A DNA stretch of 64,000 bases. Source: Eopsaltria australis. Its lineage: Eukaryota; Chordata; Aves; Passeriformes; Petroicidae. Shown here piece after piece: positions 11,001-20,500 of this stretch. The DNA lies in the NCBI GenBank assembly GCA_034509425.1, contig JAVTVJ010001355.1, forward strand, positions 62,001 through 126,000. The letters run 5' to 3'. The number at the start of each line of letters is the position of its first letter. Position 1 is the stretch's first letter. Both the position numbers and the translations under genes were made by a program. The notes under the pieces are model-generated. The model ran no database searches, was not told the DNA's origin, and was given only the letters and a program-made list of their open reading frames with translations.

Positions 11001-11889
11001 CAGCACCGTGTATTTCATGTGAAACAAGGCAACAATATCCTCAGGTGCACCACAGCAGGTTAACTCAGCCTTAGCAAGGTGTTGTTAGAAAATTTTATAG
11101 GTGTTACTGACATTCTGCACCTCCGGATTGTACTCCAGGCTCCACTGCAGTCAGGAAAGGCCTGGACTGAATCATTTTGTAGCAAGTACAGCGGAAAACG
11201 CTGTATTTGTATTTTAAAGAGCTAAACCTGTCACCTTTGAATGTTTAGTCCACAGAGTGGGGCAGAACACAAAATGCAGCCCTTCCCTGGGTTCTTCTCA
11301 CCTGGCAGAGGTGGGAGGGTTCCCTTGACCCAGTCACTGCTCCTCTGAAGGCCCTCCTGCAGGAGCAAGGTCCGGATGTGTGCGGAGAAGCCGTCGTGAA
11401 GCGCCGCTGTTCGGACACTGCGAGTCCTCCTGGTGTCATACTCCAAATAAAAACATCAAATCAACACCACAGGGGATGGGAGCCAAAGCAAGGGAGCTGC
11501 AAAGACTCAGCCAGACATTGGGGTGAGTTCAGTGAGCTGAGCTGAGTGGGGAGCCAGTACTTAAAGCCAGGATCCATCATCCCTCAGGATGAAAACTGCA
11601 GTTCCCAGGGTGTGTCCCAGCAGAGCTGTGTCCATAGGGATGGCTGAGAGGGAATCTCTGCAGTGCTCCAAGAGTGTGTTTAGATAAAAGAGAAAAGCAG
11701 GGAGTTAGCCTTCTTAGCACCCTTGATTTATTTTTTCTCTTACCTCTTCAGGCACAGGGCTGAGGATTTTCACCTCGTATCTAATGATGGAGTTGTTCTG
11801 TTCCTGAGCAGGGTTTGGTTCCCAGTGTAGCAGCACCTGTGCTAATGCAGAGACTGTGAGGGTGAAGTTAACAGGTGGCAAAACCTGAA
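4940..11889 (-). CDS. IL5RA: Interleukin-5 receptor subunit alpha (partial gene model)
   Basis: Class I cytokine receptor alpha chain that binds IL-5 at the plasma membrane and signals with the common beta chain through JAK/STAT. Exons on the minus strand in transcript order are 11,889-11,744; 11,440-11,302; 10,730-10,598; 10,521-10,331; 9,382-9,237; 8,535-8,397; 6,778-6,682; and tentatively 5,048-4,940. The first seven junctions are GT/AG and phase-consistent. Visible landmarks are an LPPVNFTLTVSALAQVLL start of the first fibronectin-like domain, paired cysteines in the cytokine-binding module (CVTRV, RCTWL, CPAY, TECRF), APEDTKYFLFYR, a WSDWS box, and a hydrophobic membrane span ending in VICK. 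Position next to TRNT1 and CRBN matches vertebrate IL5RA. The signal-peptide exon upstream of 11,889 and an exon with the JAK-binding box 1 (a proline-rich motif after the membrane) were not found, so the model is incomplete at both places. Confidence 0.92.
6562..6640 (-). mobile_element. CR1 LINE 3' end in IL5RA intron
   Basis: Reads ggaatcccacaatggtttgg followed by gttgaaagggaccttaaag, the antisense form of a CR1 3' terminus. About 75 bp remain, just downstream of the transmembrane exon. Confidence 0.75.
6682..6778 (-). CDS. IL5RA: IL5RA exon: transmembrane segment
   Basis: 97 bp, two bases in and two bases out, so it joins the WSXWS exon exactly. It encodes QNKLQNS and then about 23 hydrophobic residues (IAWILALLFVSTSCTFLLVA) followed by VICK, equivalent to the LICK at the inner membrane face of the mammalian receptor. 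Acceptor ttcag, donor gtaagt. Confidence 0.93.
7519..8390. repeat. Intronic tandem duplication, about 362-382 bp period
   Basis: Two full copies and a partial third copy lie in the IL5RA intron between the WSXWS and transmembrane exons. The marker ttcaaatcc occurs at 7,560, 7,922 and 8,304. Both full copies carry agatgctaaaagatgctaaa, gggaaacacctggaaaaact and ccaatcctccttgcaagtt. The partial copy stops next to the WSXWS exon at 8,397. Copies differ by scattered substitutions and small indels. Confidence 0.9.
8397..8535 (-). CDS. IL5RA: IL5RA exon with WSXWS box
   Basis: 139 bp, phase 0 in and phase 1 out. The acceptor is ttttcctgacag. It encodes SFRLRVDVSSRYSIRIRA, then the class I signature WSDWS followed by EIIYVG, and stops at donor gtgaga. 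A nearer ag at 8,513 is rejected as acceptor because it would break the frame. A partial copy of an intronic duplication ends right beside the donor. Confidence 0.95.
8562..9165. repeat. Intronic tandem duplication, 304 bp period
   Basis: Two adjacent copies begin with agagattaattaagactc at 8,562 and 8,866 and share gtgagcagctggcctttgct and caatgcagcattttcaagat. They fill most of the IL5RA intron between the exon ending at 9,237 and the WSXWS exon. This is a different sequence from the duplication at 7,519-8,390. Confidence 0.92.
9237..9382 (-). CDS. IL5RA: IL5RA exon: membrane-proximal fibronectin domain, first half
   Basis: 146 bp, two bases in and phase 0 out. It encodes VNIPRNISISLEQNDLLATW, EKPISPFHGECFEYEF and LKSGNKQ. 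The WEKPxSxF and CFxYE pattern matches the third extracellular domain of the family. The donor is gtaatt, and two intronic tandem duplications follow downstream. Confidence 0.92.
10331..10521 (-). CDS. IL5RA: IL5RA exon: cytokine-binding module, second half
   Basis: 191 bp, one base in and one base out. It encodes YKTHTEECPAY and NTECRF (second disulphide pair), then VIHVNGSSKRAAIKPF, which parallels VLVNGSSKHSAIRPF in mammals. Donor gtgagt. Confidence 0.93.
10598..10730 (-). CDS. IL5RA: IL5RA exon: cytokine-binding module, first half
   Basis: 133 bp, two bases in and two bases out. It encodes NLSCVTRVTIPG, LRCTWLPG and APEDTKYFLFYR. The paired cysteines are the first disulphide of the cytokine receptor homology module. 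The acceptor is ctctccag and the donor gttggt. Confidence 0.93.
11302..11440 (-). CDS. IL5RA: IL5RA exon: first fibronectin-like domain, 3' half
   Basis: 139 bp, phase 0 in and phase 1 out. It begins YDTRRTRSV and includes LHDGFSAHIRTLL, which parallels the HKGFSASVRTIL segment of the mammalian receptor. It ends at LPPLPG, with donor gtgaga. Domain 1 in mammals is essential for ligand contact. Confidence 0.9.
11744..11889 (-). CDS. IL5RA: IL5RA exon: first fibronectin-like domain, 5' half
   Basis: 146 bp, entering with two bases of a split codon and leaving in phase 0. The acceptor follows a cttccag tract and the donor is gtaaga. It encodes the LPPVNFT segment, then HWEPNPAQEQNN and RYEVKIL, typical of the N-terminal domain that contacts IL-5. 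The preceding exon should hold the signal peptide; I could not place it between 12,000 and 16,900. Confidence 0.92.
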
Positions 11890-12554
11890 CTGGAAGGGAG
11901 AAAACAGAAATATCCATGAATATCCAATCCACTGAATTGTTTAGAGCAATACCTGTTTGCAAGCAGTGAGAAATACAAGCAAACTATTTAATTTCAATAT
12001 TATATCCTCTCAACAGCTCCTCATAAAATGCTTCTAATATTGGAAAATAATCTTTAAATAACCAAAACCTCATCAGATAAGAGTTTATTAAAACTTAGCT
12101 TTAAAAATGAGTTTTTACAACAGTTTCCATTTGAGAAGTATTATGACAGATTTCATTTGGCTTGTTAATTAGGTTGAGAGTTTTCATCTTGGTTCCCATT
12201 GTCACAGAGACACACAAGAACCGGGGCTGATGGAGTCATGAACAATTCCCAGCCACATCAGCTTGCAGGTGACATGGGGGGCTTTCAAAGAGAAGGCTGA
12301 CAGCCACAAGAAGTTGCATGTGAGAGTAGAACCAAAATGATGAACAGAGGAATTAAGCACAAATGGAAGAAAACACAGAAGGATGGGAATGATGATTTAA
12401 AACGACAGGGCAAGAAGGATTCCTGGAGCTCCCATGGCAATGAGGAGGATCTCGTGCTGGGGGAAATGTTAGCATATAAATAGCAGGGCAGTGAAATAAT
12501 CAATCAGAGCCTGCCCTCCCTGAATTGCCAAATCCAAGGCAGTTGAGGGATATC

Positions 12555-12697
12555 AGCACCCCTGGGAGTGTCCAAGGCCAGGTTGGACGAGGCTCTGAGC
12601 ACCCTGGGATGGTGAAAGGTGTCCCTGCCCATGGCAGGGGTGGAACTGGATGGGCTTTAAGGTCCCTCCCAACCCAAACCATTCTGGGATTCCATCA
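12555..12697 (+). mobile_element. CR1 LINE 3' fragment
   Basis: Plus-oriented CR1 text: gtgtccaaggccaggttgga, ggtgtccctgcccatggca, ggatgggctttaaggtccct, ending cccaaaccattctgggattc. This is the standard 3' terminus of avian CR1. Confidence 0.9.
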
Positions 12698-15600
12698 TCA
12701 GCCCCCAATTCTCTTCTCCCATGACTCCAGCCTTTGATGCCCAGGAGTTCAATTTTCAAGTAAGAAAACTGCCCCACGAAGGCTCAGAAAAGCCCAACAC
12801 AAGTTGTGTCTCTGTGACTTGAGGTTCTTTCCCCCCAGAGCAAGCCAGGCACCAACTGGGAACAATCTGGGACAGGAAACAGTCCCAGGACACAGGACAG
12901 CAATGGTCACCCCTGGTCCTGGGCTCAGGCCATGCCAGGGATTGCTTTATCCACGTGCAGAACAGTGCCCAACACAAAGGGGCACCCACCAGTGCTAAAG
13001 CTCTGCCCTGGCAGCTGGAAACTCCTCACCTCCTGCACCCTGAGGTGTGTTTGTTGTCCACAGGAGGAGCAGGAAAACTCTCACCCCACTGGCCTTCATC
13101 TCTGGGTGCTGGATGGGCACAGCCAGGCATCAGCACACGGGTCTTGTCACCATCTCACAGGAGCTAAAAATGAACACAATCCCAAGGTTAAGCACCCAAA
13201 GCATGGATCATGATCTATCCCCATGATCAAAGGAGTGAAACTGCTGCCCTGCAGGGACAGACTCTTCTTTTCTTGCAGGAAAATGCTTCCTGTGGGAGCT
13301 AAATTTAATAAAGGTACCACTGAGCACATTTCATCTTGCTCCCTCTGCCAGCCCTCTCTGAAAAGCTGCTGGTTTCCAACCTTCATGTGGGGATGTTCAG
13401 AGCATCCATGGAATCAGAGCATTTCTCCATGGAAAGTGAGTCAGGTTCATGCAGATTGGCTTTGGGGAGAGTCCCATTTCCTCCAAGAACAGAAATAACC
13501 ATATTTTTAGCTCTCACACTACATGAAATAGCAGCTTACTGGGATTTACTTTCTTGTTACTCCTCCAATAAAGCTCTCTAAAGACACAGTCTGTGCTCAC
13601 CTCAAGGCTAATTCCCCACCCTTAATTACTGAGTGTAAGAGAAACTGCTTTGTTTGTTTCTAATTTAAATGAACAACAATTTTTAATGCTTAAACCCACC
13701 ATTTTTCCTATGGATTGTTTCATGAATTACTGGGAGAAGGAAAAAAATCTCTGCGTAATCATTCATGTATAACCTAATATAAACACGGGCATCCAGAACA
13801 GCAGCTTTCCAAAATGTTCTTGCTGAAGAGAAATGCACCCTCCCAGGCCAATCTCAGCACCTCCCTGGGGCACTACAGCAATTGCTCACATGGAAAACAT
13901 AATATTTTCCAATGGTAATGAGCAGGAATAACCCAGGGACTGGAAGCTCTCCCGCTGATCACAGTTGGAATAATTCTGCTGTACAGTAACTATTTTTCAA
14001 AGTGCAGCCTGAGTGCTGAGTTCATTAAAATGACACATCATCTACAGCAGAGGGTGGTTTTAATGTCCAAGTCCCCTCGTTATCCATATTCACGTTTTGT
14101 GCCTCCCTGCTTTCCTGACAGCCCAAATGTGCACCAGGCCGGCTGAAACTCGGGGGTTTGCTAATGGAATGTTCCTGGGGAGCCAGGGTTTGGTTTTATC
14201 TGCATTGGGTTATGGAAAGACACCTTGGCCAGGCGTTCTGGTTCTTTCAAAATGCAGCAAATCACAGACAATGGCACAGATATTCTTTACAGCACACTTT
14301 TGTGCCTGCACAAATCAGTGGCATCAGGCTTTCTTTGCTGCTTCAAGAAACATCCTTTCATTTACCTGATGAGACTATTAAATAACCTAATAACTTTTTT
14401 CTCTGTTTAGAAGTAAAAATTCATTATCCTCACATCCTTGAAAATAAAAACTAATTTTGGGAAAGAAGCTTCATTAGTTTCACTGCTGAGAATTCACTGA
14501 ATTCACTCTTTTTTCAAGAAAAAGCAATGACTTCAGTACATTATTTTTAAAAAATCTTCAAAAAGCCTCCTGTTTTTCAAGTGTTTAGGATTCACATCTA
14601 CTTGAATAATGTTGGTGTGTTGGTTTCAGGATTATCATAACTCTAACGGCTGACTCTCCCTTGGGTTTATTTAAAGTGGGTTTGGCTACCTGTAGATTTT
14701 TATTCTTTTAAATTTGCCCACAAAAAGTTAAGGGTTCTGATTTTTCTTTTCCCTATACTTTCAAAAAGATCCTAAAGATCTTCTCCTTTTTTTTTTTTGC
14801 TGCCTAAAAGGTTGCATGTATGAGACCTGATCAAATATTAGATCTGATATTTTCTGAGTGGCACATTACTGCACTGGAACTGGATATAAAATACTGTAAT
14901 GCAGATCAGTCTTAAATTATTACCCTGTTCTTTTCTGTTTGTTTTTTTCCTGCTTTGTTTTCCAAAATGCTATTTTTTTTTCTTGCTGCCAGACTAAGAT
15001 TGAAAGCTTTTGGAAGCTGTATTTCTGCAGCTGGGTAAGACTACAACCCCTAAGAACAAACTGCAGTCAGTGATACCCCGTTTCATGGGAGAAATTGCTG
15101 AAAAGAGAATGAAAATAAGAGTAGGCAAGTAAAGATGGTAACTAGAAAGCTTCAAGAGGATTATCCTCCTCACAAAAATGGATATAGGAAGTTTTCAGGA
15201 CAAAGTTTTGATTATGTTTTGGGTATATAGCTAATAAGCAGAGGGTAAAGGGGATATTTCCATTTTGCAGGGAATATATTCCTTTTAGAAGGACAGGAGA
15301 AATCCAAAGCACAACACCAGCCTCCTAAAGGTAATGATTTTCTCCCTTACAGCTCCCAATACCTCAGAAGCCACCAAGAAGCAGCAGATTCCAGGTGCTT
15401 TTCCCAGTGTGAGCAGACTTTGAAAAGCAGGACCTTGGCAGTTTTCAAAGCAAGCACAGGGCACGCAGCCACCCTGGAGGTTACCTGTGGATCTCAAAGT
15501 CCTGTGAAGAGCTGGCTCCGTTTGTTCCCTGTCCTCTGGGTGCTCTCCCTGTGGCTTTCTTTGATAACTGCTGCCTTTCAAGCACCAACGGGGTTGGCAC

Positions 15601-16049
15601 CTCCGAAGAGATGGCAGAGGACAAGCGAGATAAGCACGCCTTGAAAAAGGGAACTGCAGATTTAACCACAGGGTGGAAGGCTCCATAAAAGCAAGGCTCA
15701 GCCCAGAAATGGGGTTATTTTATTTATTGAGGGTTAATTATATACAATGGCCTGAGGGTTCTCTAAGGACTTTTCAAGAGCAGGAATGTGCTGGCTGACT
15801 GCAAAGAAATAACCTACAGCCACACTGCTGCTATCCCAATTTGTGCTTCCCCTAGAAAATCAAACGCAGACCTTGCTGGAAAACTGAGCATGTTTTGTCC
15901 AGGTTTTTATGCCATCTTATCCAAAGCTCTGGCCATACAGACACCAGTAGCATTTTAGGAAGCTACCAGAGCAAAACCAGCTTTCTAATATCGTGCTGAG
16001 AGCTTTGAGCTGTGATCCACAGGGTCGGATACTTTCACTATTCCCTGTG

Positions 16050-16168
16050 CATGCCCCATCCCTGGAAGTGTTCGAGGTTGGAAGATGTCCCTGCCCATAG
16101 CACGAGGTTGGAACAAGATGATCTTTAGGGTTCCTTCCAGTCCAACCCATTCCATGGCTCTATGATGG
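16050..16168 (+). mobile_element. CR1 LINE 3' fragment
   Basis: Plus-oriented and diverged: catccctggaagtgttcgag, gatgtccctgcccatagca, ending ttccatggctctatgatgg, the characteristic CR1 tail. Confidence 0.88.
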
Positions 16169-16934
16169 TAACACAGGCTCATAAACAGGAGAGGGAACAG
16201 AATCCAACTCAAGGGAAGACCCTGCAGAAAGTGATGGAGTTACAGGAAGGATGAGAAGAATGTTAAAGAGTCACCCTAATTAACAATCTGGAGTTCAAGT
16301 TATTAATGTGCAGGTGACACTGGCTTGGAGGGGCGAGTGCTTTGGGGCTCAGGCAAGAATTAAGAAAGCTCCTGCCAAATTGGTGAAAATGGGTGTAATT
16401 CAATGCGGGCAAGATCTCAACTGCACATTTACAGCTGTAAATAATCAATTATAACTCATATCACTGGTATCAGCTCCGCAGAACAGGAGGGGCTTTTGGA
16501 GGGTCACACTGAAGAGGTCAATGGTGGAATCTCCATCCCTGGGGCGATTTAAAGCGATTTAAAGCGATTTAAAGCGTGGATGTGGCACTTGGGGACAGGG
16601 TTTGGTGGCGAGCCTGGCAGAGCTGGGGAGCAGCTGGAATTGACGATTTTGGAGGGCTTTTCCAAAACGATGACTTGGTGCTGTCAGTAATTCAAACATT
16701 TAAATACTACCGCGTATTAGTAGTAGTAGATATTGTAGAGTATCTCTTCTCATCGGGGAGAAGACACTCATCAATTCCACCCCTGTTATTTTGTGATAAC
16801 CAAACTAAGTCATTTTTTGCCCCGTTGTAACTCGCTTTCCCGTTGTAACTCCTCTAAACAGAGACGAAGCCACGGCAAATCTTGTATGTTTTTTATTGAG
16901 GATTTTTTTGGTAAATCGTTCCCGGCTGAGTGCG

Positions 16935-17300
16935 GGGCCCGGCCCGGCCCTGGGTGATGCCGCCCCCGGAGCCCGGCCCTGCCCTCAGCGGTACCGTCTC
17001 CCCGGAGCCCGGCCCTGCCTTGGGCGGTGCCACCCCCGGAGCCCGGCCCTGCCCTTAGCGGTGCCGCCTCCCCAGCCCGGCCCTGCCCTCGGCGGTGCCG
17101 CCTCCCCAGCCCGGCCCTCCCCTGGGTGGTGCCGCCTCCCCAGCCCGGCCCGGCCCCTCGGCGGTGCCGCCTCCCCAGCCCGGCCCTGCCCTCGGCGGTG
17201 CCGCCTCCCCGATCCCGACCCGGCCCCTCGGCGGTGCCGCCTCCCCAGCCCGGCCCGGCCCCTCGGCGGTGCCGCCTCCCCAGCCCGGCGCTGCTCTGAG
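16935..17300. repeat. GC-rich promoter minisatellite, about 34-36 bp unit
   Basis: About ten copies of a unit containing ggtgccgcctccccagcccg, followed by a cctcggc spacer. The array sits immediately 5' of the first TRNT1 exon and is almost all G and C. It creates spurious open frames on both strands (Pro/Ala/Arg-rich), which I do not regard as genes. Copies differ in the cggccctg/cggccccg linker. Confidence 0.92.
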
Positions 17301-17397
17301 CTCATCGCCCGGCGCCGCCGATCCGGAGCAGGGCCCCGCTGGGTGGGTGAGTGAGTGCGGGGCGGCGGGGCCGGGGCGGAGCGGCCGCTCCCCGCAG

Positions 17398-17511
17398 ATG
17401 TGGGCTGAGCTCTCGGTTGTGCCCCGCACATGTGGGCTGAGCTGTTGGTTGTGCCCCGCAGGGCCGGGCTGCGGCTGCTGCGGCGGCGGCACGGCGGGAG
17501 CGGCACCATGA
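17398..17511 (+). other. Upstream ORF overlapping the TRNT1 start
   Basis: An AUG at 17,398 opens a 37-codon frame (begins [11 protein letters not shown]) in a different register from TRNT1 and stops at TGA 17,509-17,511, so its stop overlaps the TRNT1 AUG at 17,508 as ATGA. It starts in the first copy of a 32-bp direct repeat; the second copy supplies the in-frame AUG at 17,430. Whether it is translated depends on the transcription start site, which is unknown. Confidence 0.5.
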
Positions 17512-17568
17512 GGCTGCAGGCGCCGCAGTTCCAGGCGCTCTTCACGCCGGGGCTGCGCAGCGTGGCCG
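17430..17568 (+). CDS. TRNT1: TRNT1 coding exon 1 with alternative starts
   Basis: From 17,430 it encodes [20 protein letters not shown] plus HGGSGT, an Arg-rich leader without acidic residues apart from one Glu. It then continues [16 protein letters not shown] from the second AUG at 17,508, whose context (ggcaccATGa) is strong. Two starts would give mitochondrial and nuclear/cytosolic forms, as known for mammalian TRNT1. It exits with one base of a Glu codon at donor gtgagt. Confidence 0.85.
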
Positions 17569-20500
17569 GTGAGTGCGGGGAGGGCAGGCCCGGAGGATGG
17601 CCCTGACGGCAGCCTCGGGTTGGGAGGGAGCTTAAAAACCATCCCATTGCACTCCCTGACACCTTCCACTGTCCCAGGGTGCTCCGAGCCCCGTCCAGCC
17701 TGGCCTTGCTTGGACACTGCTAGGGATTGAGCAGCCACAGCTTCTCCGGGAATTCATTCCAGTCCCTCACCGCCCTCACAGGGAAATCTCGCTCCTAAAC
17801 CTACCCTCCCTCACCTTAGGGCCGTTCCCCCTTTCCCTCTCACTCCATACCCTGGTGAAAAGTCCCTCCCGAGCATTTTTCTGCTCCCAAAGCCTTCTGC
17901 AGGCCCAGCAGCCCGAGCCTCTCCCCAGGCACATGTCAGAGCTCCTTTTCCCCTTTATAGGCCGAGTCCATGGCGCTCTCTTGTTCCTGGAGAAATTTGG
18001 GTTCATGGCTCACCGTACTCTGCCATAAATAATCTGAATTCTTTTCCCTTGTCAGCCCCTGACTGTTCAAAACGCTCCCCAGCCTAGAGTCCCCAGGAGC
18101 AATTAGCCAATAGTCAGGTTATCAGAAAAGCTTCAGAAAAAATAAATCAGGATGAAAGGGAGAATACCTGTGAGTGCTCAGCTGTGCCACGAATTAGTGC
18201 ATTTTGCATGGAGCTGTGGGGTATTTGCTGCTCCCTGCACATTTGAGTGTATTCCTACAGCAATGATTTTTATTTTGTGAGAAGGCAGGTTATGGGTTAT
18301 AGTTGTGCCATGGGTTTATTGCTGTTTGGGTTTCCTTCCCTTCCCAGAACTGTTTGAGAAGAAGAACTATGAGCTGAGAATAGCAGGAGGGGCTGTGAGG
18401 GATTTACTGAGCGGGGTGACACCACAGGACATCGATTTTGCCACCACAGCCACGCCAGCAGAGATGAAGGAAATGTTCACGGCAGCTGGGGTTCGTCTGA
18501 TCAACAACAAAGGAGAAAAGCACGGCACCATCACTGCCAGGGTTGGTTTGGGATTTATTTGGATCTTTTCTACCTGTCTGTGGATGTGCAGCGTATCCAG
18601 TAGAAGATTATCTCCTTATGTGTTAAAATATCACAGCAAGAGTTTAAAGGAGACCCTGCTTTAAGGCATGGAGTGATTTTTTTTGATTATTCATTGTAGA
18701 ATTCAAGTAATTATCATATTATAATGCTGCTGTAGATAATGTAGGCTGCCCACACATGACCCTAAAGTTTCCTGCTCCTGATTTCCTCTCAAGTTCTGTT
18801 TCCTCTACCTTGCTCTTAGCCCATCTCCTGCAGGAAGATTTCTGCAGGCTCTGTAGAAAATAAAGAACATAAAGATTATTTTCAGAAGTTCACATTTCTT
18901 GAGTGTCAGCTCTGCATGAAAACGTGGCACACCTTGCTGTGCATGTGCACACGAACACAGGGCTGAAAAAATGAGCAGCTTTTGCATTTAATTTTATTTC
19001 ATTTCATTTGCTGGCTGTGCTGAAGTAACGCTGTCTGTGGGATTTGCAGCTCCATGAACAGAATTTTGAAATTACCACTCTCCGAATAGATGTTGTCACC
19101 GATGGACGGCACGCAGAGGTGGAGTTCACCACGGACTGGCACAAGGATGCTGAGAGGAGGGATCTCACTGTCAACTCCATGTTTTTAGGTACATTTGAAA
19201 GCCAATTATGTAGATGAAGCAGTGAAGTTTGAGTTTTGCCAATGAATTCTCTCTGTGTCAAAGATCTGTATAAATTTGTGAGCTGATTTGACAGAGCAGG
19301 TCAAATCACACAATTTCTCCTCCAGATTTCCAAATGAGAGTGTTTCATTGTGTCAACCACATTTGTGAATTCATGTTCTTCTATTTTTTGCATTTTTTCT
19401 AGGTTTGGATGGGACACTCTATGATTTCTTTAATGGCTATGAAGACTTGAAAAGCAAGAAAATCAGATTTGTGGGGAAGGCAAGTGAGAGAATACAAGAG
19501 GATTATTTAAGAATCCTGAGATATTTCAGGTACCAGGTTTTGCCTTTCCTTGATAAATAAACTGTAGAAGGTTTCAAAAACATGCAAAAAGAGACCAGTG
19601 ATGTAGAAAGAGTTGTAGCTGTCATATTTCCTTGCCAACCTAAATGATTTTATGATTGTAAGTGGAATAGTTGTTCTGATCTAACATCCAGGGGTTTTGT
19701 TTGGCAGATTTTATGGAAGAATCGCAGAGAAACCCGGAGATCATGAACCCAACACACTGCAAGCAATTAAAGAAAATGCCAAAGGCTTGGCTGGAATATC
19801 AGGAGAAAGGATTTGGGTGGAATTGAAAAAAACTCTTCTTGGAAACCATGTCAATCATCTGGTTCAACTCATGTATGAGCTGGATATTGCCCAGTACATA
19901 GGTAAATGAGGTTTGATTTCCTGCTCCTGTATCTTAGACAGACAGAGTTTTGTGGCAAACTGAGATCAAACTTGGATTTTCACAGAAATTGGATTTTTTT
20001 TTTCCTGTGTTAACATCCACTTTTCTTATTAACACTTTGTTTTTGCACTTTTTGTGTGTTTTTAGGGCTACCGCTCGATGGGAATTTAGAGGAATTCGCC
20101 AGAGTCACTAAACACATCCAAAATCTGTCTCCAAAACCCATGACTGTCCTGACCTCCTTGTTCAAGGGGAAGGATGATGTCACAAACCTGGACCTGAGGC
20201 TGAAAATCTCCAAGGAAGAGAAGAACCTTGGCCTTTTCTTGGTGAAGCACAGGCAGGAGTTAACCAAAGCTCCAGGGCCAGAACCACTCAGACCATACCA
20301 GGACTTCCTGATGGATGTGAGTGTATAAAATTGCTTCATCTGGGGCTTCACAGTGAACTGAATGAATTTTTAAGACATTTATAAAAACCAAACCCAGTGT
20401 ATTTTAGCAGTTCTGAGCACCCTGTGCTCTGTAGCCATTTTTGGACTGATTTAAAAGCCAGTCAGGCTGAAAAATGTCACATTCAGTTTCTTGTGACCTC

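Larger units (their letters stand above)
12000..16920. other. IL5RA-TRNT1 intergenic stretch
   Basis: Divergent upstream space between IL5RA (minus) and TRNT1 (plus). It should contain the IL5RA promoter and its first, signal-peptide exon, but no hydrophobic leader with the required split codon (one base before a GT donor) could be identified. Two CR1 remnants lie at about 12,555 and 16,057. Near 16,550-16,575 a gcgatttaaa unit is repeated three times. Confidence 0.6.
16920..17600. promoter_or_regulatory. TRNT1 CpG-island promoter
   Basis: A CpG-dense block covers the minisatellite and the first coding exon, bounded by ordinary AT-richer DNA at both ends. A GC box-like ggggccggggcgg lies near 17,367-17,379. 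There is no TATA box at the expected distance, which suits a housekeeping gene. Confidence 0.7.

Noticed and set aside
16896..17738. Pro/Ala/Arg-rich open frames on both strands upstream of TRNT1
   Set aside because: Produced by the GC minisatellite and CpG island; composition-driven, no family resemblance.
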